Of a stretch of DNA of 64,000 nucleotides, positions 16,520 to 25,950 are shown piece by piece. The notes below the pieces were generated by a model that saw only the letters and a list, made by a program, of their open reading frames with translations, did no database searches and was not told the DNA's origin. Numbering within the stretch: position 1 is the first letter of the stretch; every line of letters starts with the position of its first letter. The stretch spans positions 1 to 64,000 of the forward strand of contig JAZRGT010000097.1 of NCBI GenBank assembly GCA_045644325.1, given 5' to 3'. This DNA comes from CAG-390 sp045644325 (GTDB lineage: Bacteria; Bacillota; Clostridia; Oscillospirales; CAG-272). Made by a program: the position numbers and the translations under genes.

Positions 16520-19318
16520 TTAGTCTTCCTTCTTGAAAACAACAGCGGTTGCGAGAATAGCTACGATAGCTACACCGCCTGCGATCATCGAACCGCAACC
16601 CTTCTTTTCGGGTGCGGGTTCGGTAGCGGGAGCATCGGTCGCGGTGGGTGCTTCGGTCTCGGGAGCGGCTGTGGTCTCGGGTTCCTCGACCTTGAGGAAC
16701 TGCTCTGCCTCTGCGGAGTTGGTAAGGGTTGCACCCTTGAACTTCGCGTAAGCCTCTGCAAGCCACTGGTCGAACTTGGGAGCAACGAGGTACATACCGT
16801 CCGCATTGAGGTGGCTGACGTCACTTGCGGTCTGGCAATATTTTGCGCGGAACTTCGCATCTGCCATATCAACGCCGGTGTACTCCGCATCTGCCGCGTA
16901 CATACAAACGATGTGAGGATCATTATAGTATTCGGCAAGCTCCTTCATAGCATCAGCATAGTCGTTGTTGGTGCCGAGGTAGCCTGTTTCGGTGGCATAG
17001 CTCCAAGGAGTTACGAGAACGATGAAGGCATCGGGATTCTTCGCGCGAATGCCCTGAATGATCACGTTGAGCGCGCCCTTGAAGGAGGTGCCGGTCTTTG
17101 AATCATTCTGACCGAAAGGAACGCTGTAATGACGGTCGTTACGTCCGCCCTCGATGATGTAGATATCGCCGTCCGTGGGCATCTGATCGTAACGGGTGTG
17201 CATAGGAGGCTGATTGCCCGACTGACCGCGCGCGGTTGCAACGGTGTTGCCGCCGATACCGTAGTTATGGAAGGTCATACCGTACTTGTAACCGAGAAGG
17301 TTTACCCAAGTCTGGTGCTGACCGAGCTGGGAGCCGCCGAAATAGCTGTCGCCGATGGCGTACATCTTGACGCCCTCAAGAACGTCGTAGTAATCCTCGG
17401 TCTCGCCGACGAGCCAGAGTGCCGCTTCTTCTGCATCCTTGAACTGCGACATCGGCTTCATAGCCGCATACTTTGCGGCGGGAACGTTATTCGAGGTAAC
17501 TACCATCGCCTCGCAAAGTCTGATGATCTCAAAATCAACGAAATGCTTCGCAAGCTTTTCGTCACCTACTGCAAGAAGATCGGAAACCTTAACGGGATAA
17601 TTTTTGACTACCTCGTCAAAGAGACGGAGAGAAAGCGCGAGCTCGCCCGAATATGCGAGAACGATGCCATTGTAATTCTTCGCTACAAGCGCGTTTGCGA
17701 TAGCGGAATCTGCGGAGTTATCGAATACGAGGGTGTACTGCTTATCTGCGGTGTAGCCTGCGGGGAGGTAGATCTTGTAGTCAACCTTTGCGCCCGAGGG
17801 ATCTGTGTAGGACGCATCGGTAAGCGCGCCCGTCTTGTCAATAACGGCAAAATCGGTGGGCTCTACGAGATATACGGGAGGAATAAGCTCCTCCTCGGTC
17901 GAGTAAACGGGAGCGTAACGCATACAAAGACGAAGATTTTCGTTATCCTCGGTGGTGGTGTACGCGTAGAGACGGTAATTCTTGGTCATAAGGACGTTAT
18001 ACACGTCGCAGCCGTTGAGGTATTCCTTGGTCTTATCGAATACCCAGTTACCGCCCTCCTGCTTCCAATGCGAGACGGTCATAACGCTGGTCGAAGCATA
18101 GGAGCTGCCGTCGAAATCGGTGAAGGTCTGGTCGAAGAAATAAACGGTAGTGCCCGCCTTGGGAACGGTGAACACGTCGCTGTATTCGTAGTCGGCGTTG
18201 GATGGAGAGGTGATATTGAACGCCTGAGTGTCGTGGTACTGCGAGCCGATGTAGCCGTCGTGCCATGCGAGACCCTTGACCTCGGAGGTTGCGATGAGGG
18301 GCGCACCCGTCACAAGGCTGAGAAGCTCAGGATCGGGCCATTCGGTCTTAAGCTCAACGTTGCCCGAAGCGGTGCCCTTTTCATTAGTCTGCTCCCACTT
18401 TACGGTTACGGGAGCGGGAACGGCGATATCGGTATAATTCTTATCTGCCTTAACACAAAGACGAATGACCTCGTTATCGTACTCGGTAACGTAGGTATAT
18501 GTAGAGCCGCTCTTTACGAGGCTGTTCGTAGCGTCGTAGCCGACGTCGTAAACGTATCTGCCGCCCTCAAGCTTATAGCGGGTGAAGGCGTTGAACGCGT
18601 TGTTATTGGATGCGGAGGAGTAGGTGATCTTCGTGCCCGCCTTGGGAACACGGATAAGTCCCGAGAAGGCATACGCCGCGGATGCGTGGCGGACCTCCTT
18701 TGCCGAGCCGTTGGTGTTGGTTGCGGAGGAAGCGTATCCGCAGAACCACTGAAGATTGCCGATGGTGCCGTTTGCGTCGAAGGTTGCGGTGAAGTTGCGT
18801 GCGTTCAGCTGATCGAAAGTCGAGGGCTCGGTCGTAGGCTCGGCATAAACAACGGGAGTGCTTCCGTCGCCGTCAGCGGCGTAGGAGAAACGGATCGACT
18901 GATTATCACGGTCAGTGATGAACTCGTATCTGATACCGCCCGAAACAACGGTCTGACCGATGCTCTTGCCGTAAGCAAATGTACCGTCAACGTTAGCAGC
19001 CGCCTTGTCAACGACCCACTCGCCGTTTTCCTGTACCCAAACAGAAACAGCGAACAGAGTGTGACCTATACCCGCCTTGGTGGGAGCGGTGTAATAAACC
19101 TTGGTGCCCGCTTTTTCGACAGTGATAATGTCGGAGGTACGGTAGTTAGCGTTCGAGATGAACTTGTACTTATTGGAGTTTGTAGGACCGCCCACAGCGC
19201 CGTTCGACCATTTTGTTTCAATAACGGTCGCCTCGGCAAAAGCCGTGAAAGCACTTGCGGGGAGCAGACAGATCACAAATGTGAGTGCCAAAATGAAGCT
19301 TAGAATACGTTTAGTCAT
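16520..19318 (-). CDS. Large surface SGNH/GDSL hydrolase with three N-terminal repeats
   Basis: 932 aa. A signal peptide (about 1-28) precedes three related beta-type modules at about 57-160, 214-302 and 376-485. Each has a V-x-K-A-G-T strand, a G-x-(W/Y)-V-x-D step and a DN-x-x-(I/L)-R-(F/L) end. A linker domain (about 500-600) follows, then an SGNH hydrolase (about 648-860): Ser658 in AIGDSYF, Gly near 690, Asn727 in GGRND, and Asp833 and His836 in DVSHLNADG. The C-terminus has an ETTAAPETEA linker, KKGCGS, a hydrophobic helix and KKED. Probably a cell-surface carbohydrate esterase with glycan-binding modules. Start at 19318 is supported by AAGG upstream and the promoter; the longer frame has no RBS. 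Confidence 0.85.
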   Translation of the reverse strand: MTKRILSFILALTFVICLLPASAFTAFAEATVIETKWSNGAVGGPTNSNKYKFISNANYRTSDIITVEKAGTKVYYTAPTKAGIGHTLFAVSVWVQENGEWVVDKAAANVDGTFAYGKSIGQTVVSGGIRYEFITDRDNQSIRFSYAADGDGSTPVVYAEPTTEPSTFDQLNARNFTATFDANGTIGNLQWFCGYASSATNTNGSAKEVRHASAAYAFSGLIRVPKAGTKITYSSASNNNAFNAFTRYKLEGGRYVYDVGYDATNSLVKSGSTYTYVTEYDNEVIRLCVKADKNYTDIAVPAPVTVKWEQTNEKGTASGNVELKTEWPDPELLSLVTGAPLIATSEVKGLAWHDGYIGSQYHDTQAFNITSPSNADYEYSDVFTVPKAGTTVYFFDQTFTDFDGSSYASTSVMTVSHWKQEGGNWVFDKTKEYLNGCDVYNVLMTKNYRLYAYTTTEDNENLRLCMRYAPVYSTEEELIPPVYLVEPTDFAVIDKTGALTDASYTDPSGAKVDYKIYLPAGYTADKQYTLVFDNSADSAIANALVAKNYNGIVLAYSGELALSLRLFDEVVKNYPVKVSDLLAVGDEKLAKHFVDFEIIRLCEAMVVTSNNVPAAKYAAMKPMSQFKDAEEAALWLVGETEDYYDVLEGVKMYAIGDSYFGGSQLGQHQTWVNLLGYKYGMTFHNYGIGGNTVATARGQSGNQPPMHTRYDQMPTDGDIYIIEGGRNDRHYSVPFGQNDSKTGTSFKGALNVIIQGIRAKNPDAFIVLVTPWSYATETGYLGTNNDYADAMKELAEYYNDPHIVCMYAADAEYTGVDMADAKFRAKYCQTASDVSHLNADGMYLVAPKFDQWLAEAYAKFKGATLTNSAEAEQFLKVEEPETTAAPETEAPTATDAPATEPAPEKKGCGSMIAGGVAIVAILATAVVFKKED

Positions 19319-19352
19319 TATTTTGACCTTGCCTTTCTTAAGTGTTAATATA

Positions 19353-19381
19353 ATGATACTATATTTTTTGGGAAAAGTCAA
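19353..19381 (-). promoter_or_regulatory. Promoter of SGNH surface hydrolase
   Basis: Minus strand: TTGACT (19381-19376), 17-bp spacer, TATCAT (19358-19353). Confidence 0.75.
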
Positions 19382-19400
19382 TGCTTTCGGGGAAAAAGGC

Positions 19401-20213
19401 TCAACGGTAAAGCAACGGAGATATCGGCTTTTCGTCAACGAGCGGATCTGAGCCGCCGCTGTTTTTGAATATCAGCTCGAGTGTTTTCTTCATTATCCTA
19501 GCATCGCATACCTGTGCGGGCGCGTTGCCGATAAATCCATCGCGGATCGCGCCGTGATAGCGGAACGGGGTTTCGTATTTCGTAAAGCGCAGAGATACGT
19601 CGGAGGTATAATCTGTGCGATGAGTGTAAACTCGGCGTGTGACACACTCGCCCGAAGCGAGCCTGACGGTCACGTCGCGGGGCTCGGGCGACAGTCTGTT
19701 CGGCATACCGATCATCTCCTCGGCGCAATGCAGATAGGTGTTTCTGCTGTGCGCGACGCCGACGAGCAGAATATGCCCGCCCTCGCGGAAGATCTTGCCG
19801 TAACAGCTCTCGGGCGAAGTACCCGATGTTACGAAAAGCTCGTCACGGACGAATTCCGAGGCGCGTTCACCGAAAACCACCATAGAATGAGTGGGATTTT
19901 CGGAGCGGATTCCTCGGCTGTCGGCAAGCGCGATGCCTGAAAGCGCGCCAAGACAAGTCTCCCGCGCCGTCATATCAAGGGTGATGTCGCGGCGCAAAAA
20001 TCCCCAAGTGTGCGTCGGCACACAGAGCAGTCCGCCCTCGGCGGTGCAATATTCGATCAGCGCGTCAAGAAGAGTCTCCCCGCCACCCTCGATATTGCCA
20101 ACAAGGCGCAAAGAGGAATGCACCAGCACCACGCCGTCACGCGGCAAAGCCATCGCGGAAAGCTGACGGATAAAATCTTCCTTTTTGTATAAATAATTTA
20201 AATCTTTACTCAT
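19401..20213 (-). CDS. AAC(3)-family N-acetyltransferase fold protein
   Basis: 270 aa, full length for the Antibiotic_NAT (AAC(3)) family. Family signatures include VLVHSSLR near residue 29, the PTHTW segment, RSENPTHSM (family His) and the late YHGAI region. The family transfers acetyl from acetyl-CoA to an amino group. Many chromosomal members in Clostridia have no shown role in aminoglycoside resistance. It lies 9 bases after an M28 peptidase gene at the end of a minus-strand operon, which argues for a peptide or cell-wall role over drug resistance, but that is inference. Confidence 0.8.
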   Translation of the reverse strand: MSKDLNYLYKKEDFIRQLSAMALPRDGVVLVHSSLRLVGNIEGGGETLLDALIEYCTAEGGLLCVPTHTWGFLRRDITLDMTARETCLGALSGIALADSRGIRSENPTHSMVVFGERASEFVRDELFVTSGTSPESCYGKIFREGGHILLVGVAHSRNTYLHCAEEMIGMPNRLSPEPRDVTVRLASGECVTRRVYTHRTDYTSDVSLRFTKYETPFRYHGAIRDGFIGNAPAQVCDARIMKKTLELIFKNSGGSDPLVDEKPISPLLYR

Positions 20214-20222
20214 TTAATATTT

Positions 20223-21446
20223 TCAATCCGGCTTTTTGCGAAGCAGATATTCGTCAAGCTTCTGCTTCATATTATCGGGGATCTTGCGTGCGACGGGACA
20301 GTAGACCGCATTTGCCATTCTGTCGGCAAATTTGGTGATAAATTCGCTATCTTTTTCGATCTGCTCGGCGGTGAGGAGTGCCTTTGTGTCGTAGCTGTTA
20401 TGGATGGTTCCCGTATTGCCGGGTGCGTGGCGCGCAAAGGATACCGAGGGCACGCCCTTATCCGAGAAGGGCGTCGAGTCGCTCGAATAAACGCCCTGAT
20501 AAACGCTGACGGGGAATCCGCACTCGAGTCCCATATAGGAAATGTAGCTCACGAGATCCTTTTCCGAGGTACAGCAGGATGCAAATTTACCCATAATACA
20601 ACCGATCATATCGAGATTGATGCAGAGCACGCATTTGTCAAGCTCCTCGCCGTGTGTTTCGCAGTATGCCTTCGAGCCGAGAAGTCCGCGCTCCTCGCTT
20701 CCGCAGAAGACGAAGCGGAGCGAATAAGAATGCGGATTTTTCGAGAAATACTCGATCATATGAAGCAGTCCGAGACAGCCCGACATATTGTCGTACGCGC
20801 CCGTGGAAAGCGAGGTAGAATCGTAATGCGCGGTGAATACGATATATTCCTCGCGCTCGCCCTTCATTTCAAGAACTACGTTCTGCGAGTTGCCGACGTA
20901 TTCATCCTGCTCGATCTCGATGCGGATATCCTTGACCCCCTCCTCGATCATACGGACGGCATCCTTGGCGTTGATGTTGACACCGAGGATCTTCTCGCCC
21001 TTGCTTACGTAGGGGCGAAGCTCGCGCTGATCGATATCGCGGTCGGCGTAGTTGACGTTTCCGTCGAAGGTGATGAACGCGATCGCACCGCTATCAAGGA
21101 GGTCGCGGTATCTCCAATAGCCGAGGTAGGAGTCGATCATAACGATCTTGCCGCGGCACTGCGAGAGCGAATATTTATCCGTCGAGCGGAGATAGTAAAG
21201 CTCGCCCTCGGCAATTCCCGCGCCGCAAAGGAAATATCCCTTGCAAGCAATTTCCTCGCCGTCGGCATAAAGCTTTGCGCGCTTGATGTCCGCCATATCG
21301 ACGGGGAAGGATTCGGTATACGCGCCGGTTGTAAATTCATTGCAAACGCTGACGAGATATTCGGCAGCACGTCTTTCCTCTTCTCTGCCGCCCATACGAA
21401 CGTACGCGGTGTCGGCGAGGATTTTATTGATAAGTTCAAGTTTCAT
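20223..21446 (-). CDS. M28 family metallopeptidase
   Basis: 407 aa, no signal peptide. Zinc ligands of the M28 fold are visible in order: TAHYDS, AYDNMSG, the catalytic Glu pair GSEERGLLGS, LDMIG, and a final His in GTIHNSYD. A PA-like insert (about 100-170) precedes the catalytic core, as in aminopeptidase S-type proteins. AAGGAAG precedes the ATG. It sits between the GDPD lipoprotein and the AAC(3) gene in one minus-strand operon. Confidence 0.88.
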   Translation of the reverse strand: MKLELINKILADTAYVRMGGREEERRAAEYLVSVCNEFTTGAYTESFPVDMADIKRAKLYADGEEIACKGYFLCGAGIAEGELYYLRSTDKYSLSQCRGKIVMIDSYLGYWRYRDLLDSGAIAFITFDGNVNYADRDIDQRELRPYVSKGEKILGVNINAKDAVRMIEEGVKDIRIEIEQDEYVGNSQNVVLEMKGEREEYIVFTAHYDSTSLSTGAYDNMSGCLGLLHMIEYFSKNPHSYSLRFVFCGSEERGLLGSKAYCETHGEELDKCVLCINLDMIGCIMGKFASCCTSEKDLVSYISYMGLECGFPVSVYQGVYSSDSTPFSDKGVPSVSFARHAPGNTGTIHNSYDTKALLTAEQIEKDSEFITKFADRMANAVYCPVARKIPDNMKQKLDEYLLRKKPD

Positions 21447-21463
21447 TTTTATATTTCTTCCTT

Positions 21464-24037
21464 TTATTTTTTAATTGACATTGAGCAGATTTCATACGTA
21501 TAATCACCGACCTTGGTGCTGTAAGAGAAGGCGAAAGTACCGCTTCCCGTGATCTTTCCGCCCTTGAAGCTGACATTTCCTTCAAGCACGATCAGCTTCG
21601 CATCGGCTGTGACGAGCTTTTCGCTTCCGTCGTAATTGACACGGTAAACCTTGACCGTACCGTCACTCTCAAGCTCGGCGCGGAGGTATCTTGCATATCC
21701 GTCAACGCGGTGCGGCGTGTTGGTGGTAAACTCGGGATACCCAAGGGCAAAATCAGAATCGGTCGCCGCCGCGGTGGTGGTAGTCCAGGGGGAATACTTT
21801 ATACCTCTGTGACGGAGGGCAATATTGAGATCGTAAATGCAATCGTTCCATACCGTATAGAAGGAGCTGTTGAGTGCGCTAACCTCCTCGCAGGCATACG
21901 CGAGGGTTGCTCTCAGATCAGCCTTATCGTGGATATAGGAACGGTTCATCTGCACGGCTACGCCGTAGGTTTGATACGCGTATCTGACGATGCTGTGATT
22001 GGTGCAGATTATGAGTATGCGATCAAGCATTCCTGCCGCCTTCGTGACCTCGTAGACCTTGTCGATAACGGCGTTTCGCTTATCCTTTATCTCAACGAGG
22101 AAAACGACGTCGGTATAATTCTTTGAGAAATAGTCAACGACCTCCTCGTAGAAAGCAAATTCGTCGTCCGCCGTAGCATCCGATTCGGCATTTTTCAAAG
22201 CCTTCAGCTCGGCACACGTGCTTTCGGTGACGGTCAGCTTTTTATCCCACTTTGAAGTCGTAGCATCGTGATTGATGGCAAGGTAGCCGTCCTTGGTCAG
22301 ATAAACGTCAAGCTCTATGACATCCGCACCCGACTTTGCCGCCGAAATAAACGAGGGCAAAGTATTTTCAGGGCAGTTCTGCATATCGCCTCTGTGAGCT
22401 ACGAGCATAGTCGGGAAGCAGAGGGTATTCTTTTCGAAGCCTTCGAGATACTCTATCGCCGTCAGCGCATCGGGGGTGATAATTCCCATCGCGCCCTTGA
22501 ATATCGCGTCGTGGATCGCGGCGGTGTTGCCGTCCGTTTTAATGAAGACGGAGAGCGCATATGAACGAAGCGTGGTCACATCCTCGGTCGAGAGAAGCTT
22601 TGAGTTGATAACCACTCCCTTTGCCAACGCCGCGGAGGTGTCAAGCTTCACTTTTGAAAGATCAATGCTCTCGGCATCCGAGAGATCGAGTATCGGTCGC
22701 GCCGAGCGTGTCGACGAGCGCATCTTTTTAAGGATTTCGGCATCCGACGAGAAGACAAAGCAATCGCCGATATTGTGATAATTGATAAAATCGATCAGCA
22801 TCAATGCCGTATCCGAGTCCTCAACCGAAAATGCGGGAATTATCCGCGCGCGGAGGGATTCAACGGCATCGACAAGTGAGGCGATCTCTTCCCCGCTCTC
22901 GGTATACGCGTAAAGCACGCCGTCCTTGACTCTGACCTTGAAAACAACCGTCGCGGGGCACGGACCTTCGGTATCGGTTATCTTATGATTCTTGCCGTCG
23001 GCGTAGGTAATAATCGTGGGAGAGTTAACGATCGAGGTTTTCGGCTCGTAAACCGAGGCATAGCTCTCGGCAAGCGTTGAAAAGAGCTTGAGTCCGTAAG
23101 CGGTTTCCTCGTTCTCGTAATATCTGACGTCATAGTCAACGTTCGCACCCGTAAACTTCGCGAGCATCAGCTCGTACGCGGTCTTGACCTGCCAATCGCC
23201 CATAACCGAGGGATAGAGCTTATAATCGGCTATTCTCGTCTTGTCGGAAAGGATATGCGTTGAACAATCTCCCGTAGTGTCGCCGCCGAGGATGATATTT
23301 GTCCATCCGCTTCCCGAAGCAAGAGCCAAAACGCCCTCTGCCGCCACCTCATCGACCTTCTCACCGTTGACGTAAAGCGCGGCGGTCTTGCTGTTCGGAT
23401 CGTAAATACCGATCAGATGACTCAGATTCTCTCTGTCGTGAGCAATCTGAAGCGCGGGATTGCGATATGAGCCGCCCGTGTGGACCGAAAAGGTATATTT
23501 ACCCTTGTAAACGGTAAAATTATAACCTCCGCTCTGTGTCGAGGCAGCCAAGCATTGCTCGGCTGACGACGAATTGAAGGGATTATCGTTGAGAACAAGC
23601 ATTTCAAGCGTAAATCCGTCCGAAAGAAGATTATATAGCCCGCTCTGCTCGCCGATCTCATTGTAAGTAAGCCTTCCGACACCGCCCTTCGCCCTGACGT
23701 AAAGATGCGGGATCTGATATTTCACACCGCCGATGCCGACCGCCTCGTTGACTATCTTACCTTTAGTCGCATCGTCAAGGGAGCAATCAACGTGCTGCAT
23801 CTCATCATAAAATCCGCCGTCTGCGGTAAATTCGATATCAATATAGGGCTGTGGCATAAGTCGCAGCTCTACCTCGGGCTCGGGCGCAGACGTTGTTTCC
23901 GCCTCGGTAACCGACTCGGTCGGCACTGAGGTAATCTCTTCATTGACTGTCGTATCCTCGACCGCATCTCCCGCACAGGACGGGAAAAGAAGCGAGAAAA
24001 CGAGTAAAAGCGCTATGATCGAAAGTCTTTTCTTCAT
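21464..24037 (-). CDS. LamG + glycerophosphodiester phosphodiesterase lipoprotein
   Basis: 857 aa. Lipobox FPSC gives lipid Cys21. A Thr/Glu-rich spacer is followed by a LamG-like domain (about 95-275). Residues about 395-540 look like the C-terminal half of a degenerate GDPD barrel (PAFSVEDSD ... MGIITPDAL). A catalytic GDPD domain follows (about 544-800) with HRG 548-550, ENT 557-559, ELD 575-577 and NHD 589-591. It should cleave glycerophosphodiesters or teichoic-acid-like polymers outside the cell. AAGGAG precedes the ATG. First gene of a three-gene operon with M28 and AAC(3) proteins. Confidence 0.88.
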   Translation of the reverse strand: MKKRLSIIALLLVFSLLFPSCAGDAVEDTTVNEEITSVPTESVTEAETTSAPEPEVELRLMPQPYIDIEFTADGGFYDEMQHVDCSLDDATKGKIVNEAVGIGGVKYQIPHLYVRAKGGVGRLTYNEIGEQSGLYNLLSDGFTLEMLVLNDNPFNSSSAEQCLAASTQSGGYNFTVYKGKYTFSVHTGGSYRNPALQIAHDRENLSHLIGIYDPNSKTAALYVNGEKVDEVAAEGVLALASGSGWTNIILGGDTTGDCSTHILSDKTRIADYKLYPSVMGDWQVKTAYELMLAKFTGANVDYDVRYYENEETAYGLKLFSTLAESYASVYEPKTSIVNSPTIITYADGKNHKITDTEGPCPATVVFKVRVKDGVLYAYTESGEEIASLVDAVESLRARIIPAFSVEDSDTALMLIDFINYHNIGDCFVFSSDAEILKKMRSSTRSARPILDLSDAESIDLSKVKLDTSAALAKGVVINSKLLSTEDVTTLRSYALSVFIKTDGNTAAIHDAIFKGAMGIITPDALTAIEYLEGFEKNTLCFPTMLVAHRGDMQNCPENTLPSFISAAKSGADVIELDVYLTKDGYLAINHDATTSKWDKKLTVTESTCAELKALKNAESDATADDEFAFYEEVVDYFSKNYTDVVFLVEIKDKRNAVIDKVYEVTKAAGMLDRILIICTNHSIVRYAYQTYGVAVQMNRSYIHDKADLRATLAYACEEVSALNSSFYTVWNDCIYDLNIALRHRGIKYSPWTTTTAAATDSDFALGYPEFTTNTPHRVDGYARYLRAELESDGTVKVYRVNYDGSEKLVTADAKLIVLEGNVSFKGGKITGSGTFAFSYSTKVGDYTYEICSMSIKK

Positions 24038-24067
24038 TGAATTTGCTCCTTAGGGGCATTTTTATTT

Positions 24068-24096
24068 AGTATATCATAATTAAGAGCCGAGGTCAA
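24068..24096 (-). promoter_or_regulatory. Promoter of GDPD operon
   Basis: Minus strand: TTGACC (24096-24091), 17-bp spacer, TATACT (24073-24068). Confidence 0.78.
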
Positions 24097-24108
24097 GAAT
24101 TATTAAAG

Positions 24109-24135
24109 AAAAAACTCCCGCGAGGGGAGTTTTTC
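24109..24135 (-). terminator. Terminator of Dabb-thyA-dfrA operon
   Basis: AAAAACTCCC and GGGGAGTTTTT arms around a 4-base loop, with a T-run on the minus strand. Confidence 0.8.
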
Positions 24136-24137
24136 TG

Positions 24138-24647
24138 TTATGAATATACGATCGGATTCGAATTAAGATACGTCGCAAATCTGAAGGTATGTCCGCCGTC
24201 CTCGCGGGGCTCGGATAGAGATTCAAGAGTCCAGCCTTCAAGCTCGTCGAAGTTGGGAATGAATGTGTCCACTCCCTCGGTTTCGGCATCGATGAGGGTG
24301 ATATACGCGCGGCGGCAGTATTTTGCGAGGTCGGTGTAAAGCCGCCCGCCGCCGATGAGCATAACGTCATCCTCGGGGTATTTTGCGATCTCGGCAAAAA
24401 GCTCCGCGTAATCGTGAACTGCAACTGTTCCATCGGGCGCGTAATCGCGGTTGGAGGAGAGCACGATATTCACTCTTTTCGGCAGAGGCTTACCGCCCGG
24501 GAAGGACTCGAGAGTCTTTCGACCCATAACTACAGTCTTGCCCTGCGTCATACGGCGGAAGAACTTCATATCCTCGGGGATCGAATAGATAAGGTCGCCG
24601 CCCTTGCCGATCGCCCAATTCTTGTCTGCGGCTACGATAAGATTCAT
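24138..24647 (-). CDS. dfrA: Dihydrofolate reductase
   Basis: 169 aa, typical length. The N-terminus MNLIVAADKNWAIGKGGDL, the catalytic acid in IPEDMKFF, the NADPH motif MGRKTLESFP and the IGGGRLY turn are all present. It regenerates tetrahydrofolate after the thymidylate synthase reaction, and the thyA gene is immediately upstream in the same operon (10-base gap). Confidence 0.95.
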   Translation of the reverse strand: MNLIVAADKNWAIGKGGDLIYSIPEDMKFFRRMTQGKTVVMGRKTLESFPGGKPLPKRVNIVLSSNRDYAPDGTVAVHDYAELFAEIAKYPEDDVMLIGGGRLYTDLAKYCRRAYITLIDAETEGVDTFIPNFDELEGWTLESLSEPREDGGHTFRFATYLNSNPIVYS

Positions 24648-24657
24648 TTTTTACTCC

Positions 24658-25494
24658 TTAAACCGCAACGGGGATCTTGAATCCCGTGGGATTTGCCTGA
24701 TAGTTCTCGAAAATTACGTCCTCGACCTTGAAATCGTAGAAATCCTTGATCTCGGGATTGAGGCTGAATTTCGGCGCATCGAACTGCTCGCGCTCGATCA
24801 TTTCCTTGACAAGCGGAATATGTCTGTCATAAATATGCGCGTCGGCGATAACGTGAACGAACTCGCCGGGGATGAGACCCGAAACCTGCGCGAACATACA
24901 AAGCAGAGTCGCATACTGAACGACGTTCCAGTTGTTCGCCGTCAGCATATCCTGCGAACGCTGATTGAGAATGCCGTTGAGATACTTGCCCGTGACGTTG
25001 AAGGTCATCGAGTAAGCGCAGGGGTAGAGATTCATCTCATTGAGATCGGCGTGATTATAGATATTGGTCATAATACGGCGCGATGCGGGGTTGTGCCTCA
25101 GATCGTAAAGCACGCGATCGACCTGGTCAAACTCGCCCTCGCGATACTGATGCTTGATACCAAGCTGATAGCCGTACGCCTTGCCGATAGTTCCATCCTC
25201 GCCCGCCCAAGCGTCCCAGATGTGAGAGCCGAGCTCGGAGATCTTGTTCGACTTCTTCTGCCAGATCCAAAGGATCTCGTCGATGCAGTTCTTAACGCCC
25301 GTCTTGCGGAGGGTCATGATGGGGAACTCCTCGCGCAGATCGTAGCGGTTTGTGATGCAGAATTTCTTGACGGTGTGCGCGGGCGTGCCGTCCTCCCAAC
25401 GGGGACGAACGTCGAGATCGGTGTCGTAAAAGCCGTTTTCAAGGATGTCACGGCAGTTTTCTATATAAACTTTATCTGCGTAGCTCATTTTCAA
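24658..25494 (-). CDS. thyA: Thymidylate synthase
   Basis: 278 aa. The active-site Cys is in LYPCAYS, where Ala replaces the His next to Cys in the E. coli enzyme, a variation I associate with a clostridial-type branch. The phosphate-binding NQRSQD, the NNWNV motif and HIYDRH are intact. It converts dUMP to dTMP using methylene-tetrahydrofolate, supplying dihydrofolate to the downstream DfrA. It starts 5 bases after the Dabb gene stop. Confidence 0.94.
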   Translation of the reverse strand: MKMSYADKVYIENCRDILENGFYDTDLDVRPRWEDGTPAHTVKKFCITNRYDLREEFPIMTLRKTGVKNCIDEILWIWQKKSNKISELGSHIWDAWAGEDGTIGKAYGYQLGIKHQYREGEFDQVDRVLYDLRHNPASRRIMTNIYNHADLNEMNLYPCAYSMTFNVTGKYLNGILNQRSQDMLTANNWNVVQYATLLCMFAQVSGLIPGEFVHVIADAHIYDRHIPLVKEMIEREQFDAPKFSLNPEIKDFYDFKVEDVIFENYQANPTGFKIPVAV

Positions 25495-25499
25495 GCTCC

Positions 25500-25808
25500 T
25501 TAAATCTCGTGATCGACCACGGCGCGAGCGCAGCGGACTGTCTTGACAAAATTAGAAATAACGACGTGGTCGGGGTGTACTTTGTAGTTATGAAGTGCCT
25601 CGAGCGAATCGAATTCGGTCAGGAGCACCATATCGTAGGACATATCGGTGCCCGAAACGTCGCGCCCGATCTCCATTCGGCGCAGACCCTCGATCTTTCC
25701 GCTCTCATAGAGTGCCATAAGACGCGATTTTACGTCCTCAAGATTTTCGTCTTTGGTCTTTCCGCCCGCCTCGGGGAGGAATTTCCACATTACTATATGT
25801 CTGATCAT
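25500..25808 (-). CDS. Dabb-domain (stress-responsive A/B barrel) protein
   Basis: 102 aa. MIRHIVMWKF at the start, the central Y-D-M-V-L-L-T-E-F strand and the HPDHVVISNFVK end match the Dabb family of small ferredoxin-like dimers of mostly unknown role. GGAGG lies before the ATG. It leads the thyA-dfrA operon, although no functional link is known. Confidence 0.88.
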   Translation of the reverse strand: MIRHIVMWKFLPEAGGKTKDENLEDVKSRLMALYESGKIEGLRRMEIGRDVSGTDMSYDMVLLTEFDSLEALHNYKVHPDHVVISNFVKTVRCARAVVDHEI

Positions 25809-25842
25809 TTTTTGACCTCCGGATTTTTGGTGATATATATTT

Positions 25843-25872
25843 ATTGTATCATATTTACAGTATATTTGTCAA
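25843..25872 (-). promoter_or_regulatory. Promoter of Dabb-thyA-dfrA operon
   Basis: Minus strand: TTGACA (25872-25867), 18-bp spacer, TACAAT (25848-25843). Confidence 0.7.
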
Positions 25873-25950
25873 TGATTTTGAAAAATTGATAAAAATGATT
25901 TTCACGGACGGCAGTTAAATAAGTTTATATATCTATTTTTATTTCGAGAT

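Noticed and set aside
17129..19303. 724-codon open frame on the plus strand opposite the large SGNH hydrolase
   Set aside because: Antisense shadow of a GC-rich, codon-biased gene; no RBS, no domain, and the minus-strand gene has signal peptide, repeats and catalytic motifs.
19401..20213. Acquired aminoglycoside resistance gene
   Set aside because: Chromosomal, native composition, embedded in an operon with envelope-type hydrolases, and the family is common in environmental and gut Clostridia.
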